A DNA stretch of 64,000 bases from Diphasiastrum complanatum. Taxonomy: Eukaryota; Streptophyta; Lycopodiopsida; Lycopodiales; Lycopodiaceae. Positions 1 through 12,105 of the stretch are shown in pieces. Location of the stretch: the NCBI GenBank assembly GCA_029204225.1, contig CM055109.1, positions 36,990,991-37,054,990 of the forward strand. Reading direction: 5' to 3'. The notes under the pieces were generated by a model. The model ran no database searches. It was given only the letters and a program-made list of their open reading frames with translations, and was not told where the DNA came from. The translations under genes and the position numbers were made by a program. How positions within the stretch are numbered: position 1 is the stretch's first letter; the number at the start of each line of letters is the position of its first letter.

Positions 1-3000
1 TGCCAGAGATACATCGTACTCCTTTGGAGGAGCTTTGCCTCCAAATTAAGACCCTGCAGCTTGGGAGTATTGCAAACTTTCTAGCCAAGGCTCTGCAACC
101 TCCACAGTTCCTTGCCGTACAGAATGCTATCAATTTGCTGAAGATCATTGGAGCATTGAACGAGGAGGAGGAGCTCACTTCATTAGGTTTTTCTCTATTT
201 TCATGTTGCTATGGTAAAATGGATATTCATCACAGCTTTTTCCTTTGTCAGCTCATGTGATTGTTAACATTCCAATAGAACGACAGGTTCCCATCTTGCG
301 ACCTTGCCATTAGACCCAAAGTTAGGAAAGATGCTGGTAATGGGTGCTGTCTTCCAGTGTGTTGGGCCTATCCTCACTATTGCAGCTTCATTGGCCCATC
401 GTGATCCATTTGTGCTTCCAATCGATAGGAAAGAAGAAGCTGATGAAGCTAAGAGGCAATTCGCAAGAGACTCTCAAAGGTAACTGCCGAAAAAGGCTTT
501 GGTCTATCCAGAGTTTCAAATTTTTGAATTCAGCGCAAAAATTTGCATGCCTTTAGCACAAAATGGTGCTTAATAACACTTTGTTGACTGAATAATAGGA
601 ATTTGTTATACTGAAAGATTCAATTTCTTGAGATGTAATTTAGAATATTCATGCAGTGATCACATGGCTCTGGTGAAGGCATTTGAAGGCTATCAAGCAG
701 CCAAGTGGCAGGGCTGTGAGCGTAGTTTCTGCTGGAAGAATTTTTTGTCTCCATCAACCATGCAGATGATCGAAGACATGCGTTTGCAGTTTTTGGATCT
801 TCTTGCTGACATAGGTTTTATAAATAAGTCATTTGGCCCTCAGGTGAACTTTAGGTTGCAATGCCTCTTGAAGGATTATGAGCATTCTCAAGTTCATATT
901 TTCTCTCTGCTATACGTTTATGAATCCATTATCTCGCTTTTCAGAAGTAATTTTAAGTTGTGCGCTCAATCTGTGATGTTAATTTTTTTAGTGAACTTCT
1001 CAACCTATGCATAGAAGATGTCACTCAGAAAGTACATAATAGAACAAAAATGTTCAGCATATTGATGAAGTACATAAGAACAATTTACAAAAGAGCAAAT
1101 TTATGCTATTAATATCCCCTCAGCCAGACTGCTCCCATGAAAGTATAAAGTAGACATTTATATGCTTGGCCTTTTTTGGGTTAAGTTTTGGGCTACTCTA
1201 CTATTATTTACTCTACATGCAATTTTTGGGGGCAGATCTTTGTTGGGCTATATTTATTACATACAAGAAGTTGGTGACCAATTTTTATCAAATTTTTGGA
1301 CCAATAGTAATTGCATAACAATTTTTGATAGATTTTGGATACCTTAATATTATCCTATTTTGGTCAATATTTGTGGTGAAAATACCATTCAATTTCCATC
1401 ATCCTTCTATGATGATTCTTCTAGTGATTTAACAATCATAGAAGAGTTTGATGAAAGTAAGAGAATGGTACTTATGGCCAAAGATACATGGGATTATAGT
1501 TACTAACAATAGTATAGAACCGTTCCTAGGAATGGATCCGTACCATTCCTAAGGTTCCTTAGGAACCATGCCTTCATATATATAAAAATACAAAAAATCT
1601 ATTTTTTGAAAAATAACTTTGGTCTGGGTAAATCCGTTTAGAAAAATGGTTAGACCATTGTTTCCGAAGGTCCTGAAAAAGGTTGTTGCGGATAAGAAAG
1701 GGGTTTAGGTTCCTTTAAAAGGTTTTGCACATAAAAAAAATGGTTTATCAAGTATAAAAGTTGTATTGTTTTTGGGTATGAAACCGTGCCTGTTTAGGAA
1801 GGCTTCCATTCCTAATAGGTATAGTTCTGTTCCTAAATAGGAACGGAACCGTACTTGGTCTAATTTCTATTTCTAAGGAACTAAATGACCATCTAAGGAA
1901 TGATACCCTACTTTATCCTATGCAAAAATGTTAGGAATGTGTGTATCGCTGCATGGAATGTGGTAATCAATATTGAGTTGAAACTAGAAGCAAATTTGCC
2001 TGCTATTGCTTTGGGCCTCAAAGATTCACATATCTTAGATATTAGCACATCTAATACTTTTGAAAGGCATGGGACATTTGATTCGCCTTTATGAAGTCAA
2101 AGATTTGAGTTCAAAGGTGTTGCTAAGAAAGTTCTTTTCTTTCAAGATGAATAAGTTTAATACAATGATTGTGCAGGTTATTAATTTTAAGTCATTGTTC
2201 AAGCAAATGGTTTCCATAGTTTGTTGGCCAATCTTCTGGAGAGTTATGAACACTAGATTATGATTGTGTCTACACAACCATAGCTGACTTTGGCAAGAGT
2301 CATATCCATGCTATTGCAAGAGGAAATTAGAATAGAATCTTCTAACCGTACTCCTGAGGAAGCATTTACTGGGACCTCATGGAGGATGCGTTCAGCGCAC
2401 ACGCCCACCAGGGCAAGACAGTGTGAGTAGCGTCCACCAGCACGGGCCTACAGCGGGCCAAAGACCCTCGGGCCGTACCACAAGCATAGAGGGCCTAACA
2501 CAGTTTAGGGACCCTGTCAGCAGGAGGGGCCCCGGGCCCCTGTCATGCAGTCGGCCACGTCAAATCCACGAGGCCGACACTTGGCAGCATGCATGCTACT
2601 AGTCCTCACACTGGGCTAGGAGGGGCTTATTCCATATAGGGAGTTGGCAAGGCTAGGTGGATCAGTTAGTGTTTTACTACGGTGTCAAGGTCTCTAACAG
2701 GTAGCCCCACTAGCAATCCACCATGCATTCTCTCCTTTGAAGCTTGAGGATGAAAAGTCGGTCATGATCAGAAACTCCTCCTCATTATAGAGTTGATGTT
2801 CCTCTTCTTTGTTGAAGTTTGCTTGCCTCTCGTGTATCTTTCCTGTCGAAGCATTTGGATGCAAAGTGCCCCTTCAAAGAAGCACTTAAGCTTGAACTTA
2901 TCTATCTTGCCCTTTGCTTTTGAGCTTGTTGGTTGATCCTCCTTTGCTTGATTCTTCTGGGATCCTTTGGTCTTCTTTTTGCCTTTGAATGAGAAGTTGG

Positions 3001-6000
3001 CTTTCTCATCTTCATCATGCAAGGATATGGAACTCATTGTACTCTTGACATGTAGGATCCTACACCCCTCGTCCACAAGCACACTATGTAGCTTGTCAAT
3101 AGAATGTAAGACCTCTTGACAGGATCCTACACTCCTCGGCCACAAGCACACTATGTAGCTTGTCAATAGAAGGTAAGACCTCCTGGATGGCAAAGCTTTG
3201 AACCAAATTGGAGAACTCATCTCCTAAGCCATTGAGGATCACTCATTATCAAGTATCTTGTCTCCAATAGAAGCTAGTCCTTTGTCGAGAGACTTGATTC
3301 TTAGCACATATTCTTGTGCACTGTCATCACTTCTCCTCATACTTTGCAAGACTTGGTTTATTTGCATAAGCACTCTTTAAGTGTTGTTGGATTCATATAT
3401 AGCTTTTAAAGAATCCCAAGCTTCCTTGGCCGATGTACAAGAGGCTACCTCCTTCAGGAGGTCATTGCTAACATTCATTTTGATGCAATAAAGTGCTAGT
3501 CTTGCCTTTTTCTTGTTTGTTACCAACTCTTGTCCTCCAAGAGGCTCATCCTCTTCATCTAGGACAATATCAAAGAGGTCTTGGGCACTAGGAGTGACTC
3601 GATCCTCACTTTCCATATGGAATAATTTGTAGAATTTACCCTCTCACTAGGTCCAAGAAGGAATGCACCAATAGACCCCATCTTCCTAATGACTTGTATT
3701 ATTGCTCCCTAAGTTCTTTTCCAGAAGTTGCCTCACTGGATATTCACAAAGACACTCAAATTTGACTTCTAGCCTCTCTATGGATTTATTGTCATGGCCC
3801 TCACACTTCCTCACAAAGATAGAATGGAGATAAGATGAGCTTGAATCAAAATACAATCAAATCTAATCAATTTTAGCAAGATTTGGACAAAAAATGACTA
3901 AATCTCTCTCCCTCTTCTTGATGGTTCTTCAAGACTTGTAAAACAAATTTAAAGGGCTCCAACTTAGCATCAATTAATTAGATTTCATGACACTAAGTCA
4001 AATCTCATTGATGACAAACAAACTTTGATGCTTCTCCTTGAATTGGCACCAGCTGCTGACCCTCACCAAGTTTGGATCACAAAACTTCACACTAAGACTT
4101 GATTTGAACTCGCCCTCACGACTAGTTTTCTAGCAACAAACTTGTTAAAAATGGATTGTGCTTTGATCATTAATGATCCTCTTGTACTTGGCTCTGATAC
4201 CATGTACAGTACTAAGGACCATAAATGAGCCTACAAAAGACTCCAAGAGTGATTGATTGATTGATACACAAATCTATTGCAAAACTAGTCATCAATTTCT
4301 TGATCTAGATTAGCAATTTTGGATCACACAATCAAGAGCAATCAAAAGCAATTATCAAACATGCAAATCCGACCCCACACGTGTGTGGGACGGCCTCCAG
4401 TACGGCCTGTTGTCATAGTTTGAAAGTGATCAAGTTTAGTTGACAACAAAATCATAAAATCACAAGACAAATTTGGGAAAAACTCGAGATTGCCAATCTC
4501 AAATCACTTTCTTGCATGTATGGAATAATAGATACAAAGTACAATGAGGCTCTTCTCCTTGGAAGTTAGGTGAAAATCCCGCATGTTTCAAGGAGCCTAA
4601 TTGACATTTTTGCCCTAATATGTCAATCTTACCTAACCCTAGAGTTATGCCAATTTGATGGTTAGGTTACTCAAAACTACTTCATGATTTGAGGAGTTTG
4701 TTCCTAAATTCTAGGGAACTTGACCAAATTGACTAACACCTATGATTAGAATCTTACCTACCTAGGCCTATTCTTCCACGTGTGAGCAGCCTCCACACGT
4801 ATGGGACCCACCTATGTACAATTTTACAAGGTTCAATCAAGCTAAAATTTGCCAATTTTAACAATTTTCACATGTTATTGCCATATTCAGCTCCAAAGAT
4901 TTGGAATAGTGCTGATATGGTAGACAAGCTCTCTAGTGTTTGAGATTGTTGGTTATGCCTCGATTTAATTCCATGTCAAGGCTAGTAACTAATAACCATA
5001 GTTGCATTGCGTTTCTAGAAACACGTTTCTGAAATGGGGGAGCGGTTTTGAAAAAGGTTTTTTTTTTTTGTTTTTTTTTTGGGCAATGGATATCAAATTA
5101 AAGCATTTATTAAGGGCAGTTCATTTATGTAGGTTGCCGAATGTTTCAGGTACAATGTGGTCCCAACGTGGGTGCAACAATGCCTGTAAGATTCTGTCAA
5201 GGTTGAAAGTCAGAGTGGCTTGTCGTGTTACTTTTGATATCTTTTCTATCCATTCATTTGGAGCTACTATTGGGTCCAACGAGGCCTATGATGCCAATTT
5301 GCTTAAACTTCCAAAGCACTCTCATTCCTACTTAGTACTAGTTACCATTCTCAGGTAAGAGGTTCAGCTACAACACAGCTGACCTGGACATCAAGTTCAA
5401 AATTTAGCTCATTGGAAGCTAGACTTAATGACAAGACCATAAGGGAGAAGCCCATTGAGTTGATTGCTCATCAACCTTTGATGCACGATCAAAGTCAAAC
5501 ACTTGATGTGGCTATTCAATCACAAGCTGTCATGACTCAATTAAATGTTGACAACATTGATTGTGTTAAATAGGGATAATTAATGGGTCCTCGCTTGGTA
5601 ACTTTTACTGATAGAGATATGAGTTTCTTTGAGGGAGAATCAGGAAAGGTTCAATTTAGTATAACCTACAAAGCAATGCAATATAATGAATATCTGGATT
5701 TTCTTTTTCTTATTTTTTTCACGTTTTTGCCCAGAAACACCTAGGCAACTATACTAATAACCTTGAGAGGGCCCAAACATTCCTATGGAGACATGTGGAG
5801 CAGTGCATGGCATGTGACGGATGTATGCATGAGAATTGCATGGGATATGTGACCTAAGTTTAGCCGGATTTCATGGGGGTCTTCATGGGTAGACTTCTTA
5901 CCACTATATATATGGATAGGAACTCGCCCTCCTATACTCTTGGCTTTGGCTCTTCATTATCAGCTTCTTCCCTCTCTTCAAGCATTCACATTTCACGGTT

Positions 6001-8388
6001 CAAGGGTGAGGTGTTGTGATACATCTCTATTTGGATGGGTGGTTTGGCTCCCACTGTGTTTCTCCTATCTTCATCTAATTGATCTCCTGGTGGTCATTAC
6101 ACCAATGACTCCTGAATTCTAATTTTGAATTTATCCAAGGTGGAACATTGCTACTTACAGCTTGTTACAAGTTCCCAACTTCTGACTCAAATTTCAATGC
6201 TAAATTCCAACTCCTGATTTCGATTTGCAAAGTTCAAAGTTCAAACTTCAAGGCTTTAATGAGTCGCAACATCTAAAATTTCACATAAAAAATTCCAACA
6301 TAATGCATTGGAGATTACGCAAATCCTTTGAGCCTCTTGCAGCTTGGCAAAATCCATGAGTTGATTTTCCTCGATCTCTACCACTGCATGTCAAATACTT
6401 CTAGCATGACAAAGTTAGTTGACATTATCGTGCCACAAAGAAGCTCTAGAGAGCATAACAACTCAATGTTAGAACGGGTCTTAATGATTGGACACTTGGT
6501 TCAAGTAACTGAACATGGCATGGCCTTATTCATGTACATGTCTATTAATGTCTGAGACCTTTGCGTGAAAGAGTCACACATGTTAGGAATACAATAGATA
6601 CTTCGAACAGAAAATGACACATTTGTTTAAGATTCAAGGCACAAATACGCTTGTGAGTTTTTCCTTTGACATTGGACTTTATACCATGCCAAATGACCTA
6701 GAGTAAAGAGAAGAAAGATATGGTGTAAATGGCTATATCCTTCTGAATGGTAAATGCTGTGACCAACTTAATCCAAACTGTGCTGACCACATTCAAACTT
6801 AAAGATTCCAGTTTCACATGAGGAACAAGACTATCCTGAAGCTTTTAGAATTAAAGTTTTTGATCACTCTTTTGTTGTACCAATGTATCTACATGAGCAA
6901 AGGTTAGGTTAAGATTAGTCTTGTAGCTTTTTCTCGCAAGATTTGGTTGTCTTTGGTTGATATGAAACTGTAGGGTGGTTGAATTTTTCTCATACTAAGT
7001 TGCATAAGCCACAATCTTGCATCTTGATGGAAGAAGTTCCATAGTTATCCACTGAAATATGCCTTTTTGTATCGATGTAGCAAAATTTTGCAATCCAAAT
7101 TTTCTGAACATGACATCAAGTATACCTCTACCAGTGTCTGGACTTTGTACAGTTGTTATTATGCATTTTTTGGCTTCACAGCTAGTTTCTCTACCTTTAT
7201 TCTGATCTATGAAAGTTGAAGCCATATGAAATTCCATCTTTCCGATCTGAGGTTCATAACAATGGACCTTGTGTAATGATAAGGGCTTTCAATCTTATTT
7301 GTAGCTGAGATCACTTCAAATATCTCGTATGCTTCTGGAGGAAAAAACTGTACTCCTAATACCCGGCTCAACATTGTTGTCCACAGATGTATAACAGGTA
7401 CAGTGAAGACTTGGATTTGGTTCAGGCTGTCATATGTGCTGGTCTATTTCCAAGTGTTGTTCAGTGTAAGCAGAGAGGCAAAAGGAGTCAGCTTTTTACA
7501 ATGGATGATGGGAAAGTCGATCCTCATCCCTGTTCTGTCAATGCTCGAGTGCATTACTTTCGACATCCATATCTCGTCTACAGTGAGAAAGTCAAGACTA
7601 CATGTATCTATATCAGAGACTCAACCAATGTATCAGACTATGCACTACTAATGTTTGGTGGAACAATTACACCCACAAGTGAAGGTCGTGTGCATATGCT
7701 GCACGGCTACTTACAATTTTCGGCATCACATAAAATTATTCAGCTAGTTCATGTATGACATTTCCTATCTTTTTCTTGGCAAGCTATTGCACTCCTTATA
7801 ATCAACAGTGTAACATCAAGCCAAAAAACTGCGGATTTTAATGTGTGCTAAATTTGATATCTAGCTAAGAGTAGTCTGAATTTATCTGCTTACAGCTCAG
7901 GAATGTCCTAATGGTTGGTTGGTTGAGTGGACAGTTGCTAGTTTTTGAGCTGTGAAAACGTGTCGTACAATCAATGCATGTACCAGATTTATTTTTTTTG
8001 AGACTTTGAGTCTATTGGTGATTTTCATTTTGGAGATGTTTTTGTTATGGTCCTTGAAAAACTGCCGTCTTACAAGTGGATTTGTGGACAGTCGTTATCT
8101 ATGTTCTTATTACGCAAAGAAAGCAAAATAGTTTTATGAGAACAGCTTTGCCATGTTGGTATGTGACATGAAGGTATGAGCTACATAAGTAATCTACACT
8201 TGTAAGCATTACATCTGTTTAATGTTTGTACATGGCCCTGCAAACAGGAGTTACGAAAGCAACTGAATCTTCTGCTTCAAAAGAAAATAGATGATCCTCA
8301 GATTGATATTCATTTGGAGGGAAAAGAAGTTGTGAACACAGTGCTGGAGTTGCTGCACAGTGACAATGGACACAAAAACCAGGCTTAA
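1..8388 (+). CDS. DExH-box ATP-dependent RNA helicase, C-terminal part (DHX36/DExH1-DExH3 type), 5' end outside the window
   Basis: Five exons join in consistent phase: 1-186, 287-479, 657-843, 7387-7752 and 8248-8388 (TAA). They give 356 codons of C-terminus. Every intron is GT-AG. Exon 1 carries the winged-helix/HA2 start ([16 protein letters not shown], then [14 protein letters not shown]). Exons 2-3 continue HA2 ([44 protein letters not shown]). Exons 4-5 carry the OB-fold/NTP-binding-associated domain (CKRGKR-like [42 protein letters not shown]). These match my memory of Arabidopsis DExH1/DExH3 and animal DHX36, which unwind RNA (and G-quadruplexes for DHX36). The DEAH motor lies upstream of the window, so activity cannot be judged. 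Oddity: intron 844-7386 is 6543 bp and holds transposons. Confidence is high for family, lower for the exact orthologue. Confidence 0.92.
1500..1890. repeat. Unknown repeat rich in GGAACGGT/ACCGTTCC motifs (copy 1, in the helicase intron)
   Basis: The ends are dense in GAACCGTTCCTAGG, CCTTAGGAACC and GGAACGGAACCG motifs in both orientations, with an AT-rich middle. A related copy lies at 8940-9195. Short inverted motifs at both ends suggest a small non-coding transposon, but no clean terminal inverted repeat or target duplication could be fixed. Confidence 0.45.
2333..2700 (+). mobile_element. Copia integrase scrap followed by a GC-rich insert
   Basis: Positions 2340-2370 encode [10 protein letters not shown], a Ty1/copia integrase C-terminal motif. 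From about 2375 the composition shifts abruptly to GC-rich (for example GGGGCCCCGGGCCCC near 2525) until about 2620, unlike the AT-rich surroundings. The insert has no coding signal I recognise. It could be part of an LTR (a TG...CA span from about 2374 to 2699 is possible), but no target duplication was found. Confidence 0.45.
2768..4202 (-). mobile_element. Decayed Ty1/copia element: gag and primer-binding site
   Basis: Reading the minus strand, 4191-4202 is TGGTATCAGAGC, the initiator-tRNA-Met primer site typical of plant copia elements. It is followed by a gag start at 3616 (residues [15 protein letters not shown] and [16 protein letters not shown] of the UBN2/gag domain). A broken stretch to about 2768 has basic [15 protein letters not shown] where the zinc knuckle should follow. 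A 67-bp tandem duplication (from 3054 and from 3121) shifts the frame. Protease, integrase and RT are missing, so this is a dead 5' fragment in the helicase intron. Confidence 0.8.
4203..4830 (-). mobile_element. Probable 5' LTR of the minus-strand copia remnant
   Basis: The LTR should begin at TGTACAGTACTAAGG directly beside the primer site at 4191-4202. It contains CACGTGTGTGGG and CACACGTATGGG segments of the kind seen in the intact copia LTRs further right. The far end is not defined by a visible TG/CA plus target duplication, so 4830 is an estimate. Confidence 0.5.
4831..7386. other. Remainder of the large helicase intron, no recognised gene
   Basis: AT-rich intron sequence with poly-T runs near 5060 and 5705. 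Open frames such as 5002-5358 and 6328-6555 show no family motif and are treated as chance. The acceptor CCACAG at 7381-7386 leads into exon 4 of the helicase. Confidence 0.6.
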
Positions 8389-11300
8389 GAATGCTTTTAA
8401 AGCATTTGCTAATTCAAATGCTACATCAGAACTGAAGTATTGCCGTCATAGTTTTCCTACTTAATCTTTGGAGTTCAAATGTATTTGCCTCAGATACAGC
8501 GTACATTAAGAAGGATAAGATAAGTAATGTTTCAATCTGCAATGGAGTTCCTTAATCTCAAGCTTTTTAACATGTCTGATCACTTTACCAAGGCCTTTAA
8601 AGTGAAGAATGTGTTACTCTGTAGCTGCAACAGGCAATGTGCTCATCGAAGCACCAAGTTTACTCTGGAAAAGTTCACGGCTTGGAGTTAAGAGAGTGCT
8701 TTTTGGAAGGCTTGCTGCTTTTGGAATATGCTTGCTGCTAGGCACACGATAGCTCTATTGGATAAAGACACTTTGACAGTTGATTGGGGATTATTCAAGA
8801 GACTGGATATTTTGGAGCTCAAAGAGCAAGAAGAAAAGAAATTTAATCTTATGTATTGCTCCAGTAATTTTCTTTGAAAACGTTTTTTATGGTCAAGAAA
8901 CTGAATAAAATAGACAGTAAAATCAGGATAGTTTATCCATAGTTGAGATTTTTCTTAGGAACGGTTATGGTACCGTTACTTTGGAACAGCCGATCCATTC
9001 CTACGGAACGGTTTTAGGAACCGTTCGTAAGTCATAGTTGTTTTAGGGGCTATAATAGGGGTTGTAAGGGCTGGGAAGTAGGCCATAATAGGGGTTATAG
9101 GGGGGGCTTAAAAAATAAATTTAAAACCTCCTTAGGTTCCTTAGGAACGGTACAGAAACGTTCCTAGGGATGTTTCCGTTCCGTTTCTGGAAATTATGAA
9201 TAGCCTGTAAGCCATTCTTCATCAACTATAAGCTGCTGATGTTCTGATTTCTTTCTTGTCCTTTAACCTGATGTTCCTCATCATTTTCTTTGTCATATTC
9301 TGCTTCAAATTAAACTCTTGAAATTGTTACTGGGCTTTCAGGTTACTGATAATCCTATTTCCACAGAAAGTAGTTTGGGAATCAAAGGTTCTACAGAAAA
9401 TAGCTCCTATGGTTAATAAGCAAACCAGAGCTAAAGTGCTTGAGAACGAAGCTGACTTGGAGCATGAGCCTTGAATGTAAGTGTCTCAAATGCACCATAG
9501 ATCTAGAGCTAGACTCATTAGTGTAATAATTCACTTGTAAGATGCATATAGATTTCTTAGCTCTAGGCTTATGGACGCTTTAAGCACTTTTCAGCAAACA
9601 GGGTATTGTATCAGTACTAAATAAAACATTCAAGTCAAAACTCTTGTTTCAAGCTTGAAAATTGATTTTGAGTTGAAGGTATATCTCTACTTCCAACATA
9701 AGCAGAGAATGTAGATCAAACTCAGTAACACTGCTTAGCAACCATTTACAAGATGCATACACCAATCAAATGTTTAGTCACGATCTTTTATCATCCAAAT
9801 TCCTTAATTGCAGTAATTCTAGAATGTCAATCAAATCCGTAGTGCATGGCAGTGAACAGTCATGCACACATCCATTTACGAATGAACAAACCTAATGCTG
9901 CAATATGCAAGCCTTACCCAGGTATTGAAGACTATTACATTCCTTAATATCGTGCATTGATAAGGGATAAACAATCAAAATTTTGGTTATGACCTTTGAC
10001 ACTTTGAGGCAAAGGAAGTTTTGTTGATGACAAGAAAATGCTATTTATATACATGACCAATGTAATTACAATTGCAATTAAAATATTTGGCAACAAGTAG
10101 AAGAAATCATAAATTGATTTTATGCTTAGTACAGCCATCATCAATATCTTTTCCTTGCTTGAATAGTAAGAATACATCCTGATTCTCATAGAAAGGTTTC
10201 TTGATATGCGTCATGTCAAACTCTCTCTGAACTCTACTTACAAGCAACAGAATATAATATACTGGAATCTGAATCTTTTTTGAATTCTCAGCAAGTACAT
10301 GGTATGATTCAAGCATAAAACTCTATGGAGTTGGTTGCTTTGTTTTCTCCCAAACTTTGTTGCATAGAATGTGATGAGGAATGACTCTCTAGCCTCAGGG
10401 AAGTTAGGATTGTTGATTTTGAAGTATCCCTGGATGGACAATCCACTTCATAGGTGCTCGCTCAAGATGTTTACATGCATTTGAAATTGAATGTGTATTT
10501 TATAAATCCTTGCAACGATTGAAACTATACTTGTGTGTGGCATAATCTTTTGTCTACCTATTATTTCTAACACGTAGTTGTATCAAACAATGAAAACTAA
10601 CGATAGGTTTTTGTATTGCATATCTATATTCATCAACTATAAGTGAATGGAAACTTGTAGACCGTCTTGCAATTATTGTAGATGTCATGCACCCATAAAC
10701 CAATAAATTGCAATATAAAAGACAAGCCGTAAGAGAACTTACGATTTTTTGAATGTTTTGTTTATGATGATATGTATATATAAGTCTGAATGGAGGTGCA
10801 GAAAATGTTTATAGCTCTTCACAATATTCAAAGTAATAAATGAATTGCATCTAAAGACAATATATCAAAGTCTTTTAGTTGAAAGTTATATACTGATATA
10901 CAAAAGTTACTCAAAATCAATACTAGATTAAAAAATGTGCATTTGATTTGGCTTGTTCCAATATCTATTTTTATGGATGATGTTTAAAAATAGTAAGATG
11001 GTGTGTCAAACCCCCACATTGTTAACTTTTAAAAGTCAACCAAATGATTTTCCAATGCAACTTATGGACAAAGGTAGGGATCACAAGTCCAATGGAGATA
11101 TAGAATGTAGAATCAAATTGTCATCCATATGTTTTTGATACAGTAGATCAAAACTTGGATAGCATTGGACACACAGATCACATTCATATAGATATCATGT
11201 CAATTAAAAAGATTCTTACTATTTTTGAGGCGGAGCAAAGCTAGAGCTTATTCTATATTAGAACAGAGCTAACACTCTTGCAACATGATATTTTTTAATA

Positions 11301-11466
11301 TTTCAATTTCATTGTGAATGAAAACTCGATAATATGCCACAATTGTTTATTAATGTATGAGTGTTTTGGTTTATTATGCCTTATTCTGAATATTTTTATG
11401 ATGTATTTGTAGTCCTAAAAATTGTTATTTTATGCACATACGTAAAAGACATGAAGAAAGACCAAA
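8389..11466. other. Downstream region of the helicase, 3' UTR and intergenic
   Basis: Begins with the helicase 3' UTR. Holds a second GGAACGGT-type repeat at 8940-9195 and otherwise AT-rich sequence. The minus-strand frames at 9944-10441 have no recognised motif. I see no gene here. Confidence 0.6.
8940..9195. repeat. GGAACGGT/ACCGTTCC-rich repeat (copy 2)
   Basis: Shares with 1500-1890 the motifs TTAGGAACGGT, GGAACCGTTC, CCTTAGGTTCCTTAGGAAC and GTTCCTAGG, again concentrated at both ends around a GGGG-rich core. Two dispersed copies in 8 kb support a real repeat family. Confidence 0.5.
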
Positions 11467-12105
11467 TGTAAAGACCTTTTGTTTGTTTATTGGCATTTTT
11501 GGAGGCCAAAATGAAACCTCAACTTAGAGATAGTTTCATATTTGTCAATAAGGGCCTAAATAGTGTTTGTACTATTTTTGGCAAGTAGATAAGTGGATGA
11601 GGCCGGATTTGGACCCATTCTAATTGGCCATTTTTGGTACATTGTATCTAGACTAGTATTTCTAGGTTTTTGATGAAGTATCTAGAAGTTTCCAAATTAG
11701 GTCAAGTTTGGGGCAAGTGGCCAAATGACATTTTGGAAGATATAAATAGTTGTACTTGCATGAAAAAATAATCATCAAAGTTTATTTCTTTGTGGAGAAT
11801 TCATCTCTTGCGTTTCTATGTCCATCTCATGTGTTTCTCTCTTGATATCTTGAGTTTCTATGTGTAGAATATTGATTTTATGGTGGATCTAGCTTTCACA
11901 CGTGTGAAGTACAGTACAATACTGCTATTGTATGGACAAAGATAGTACTAAGTCATGAGTATTTATGATCAGATCTTTGTGCATTTCTAAGTTCTAGCAT
12001 GCATAAAGTAGTGAGTTCTATCTTCTAGCTATTTTTAGATGTGCAACCAAATTTGGCTAAAGATCATTAATGAACTAAATGTGTTTTGATTTCTGATTTT
12101 TCACA
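11467..12105 (+). mobile_element. Probable 5' LTR of a copia remnant
   Basis: The right edge is firm: CA at 12104-12105 directly precedes TGGTATCAGAGC (12106-12117), the initiator-tRNA-Met primer site. A TATA box, TATAAATAG, lies at 11741-11749, suited to LTR transcription. The left edge, TGTAAAGACC at 11467, is a guess from the TG rule. Confidence 0.6.

Noticed and set aside
9310-9480. Possible extra 3' exon of the helicase (acceptor TTTCAG followed by an open stretch)
   Set aside because: The helicase already ends with the family-typical C-terminus and TAA at 8386, and the stretch has no family match. It could be a UTR exon but is unsupported.
9944-10441. Three overlapping minus-strand ORFs as a gene
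   Set aside because: Frames overlap without phase continuity, AT-rich composition, no recognised motif.
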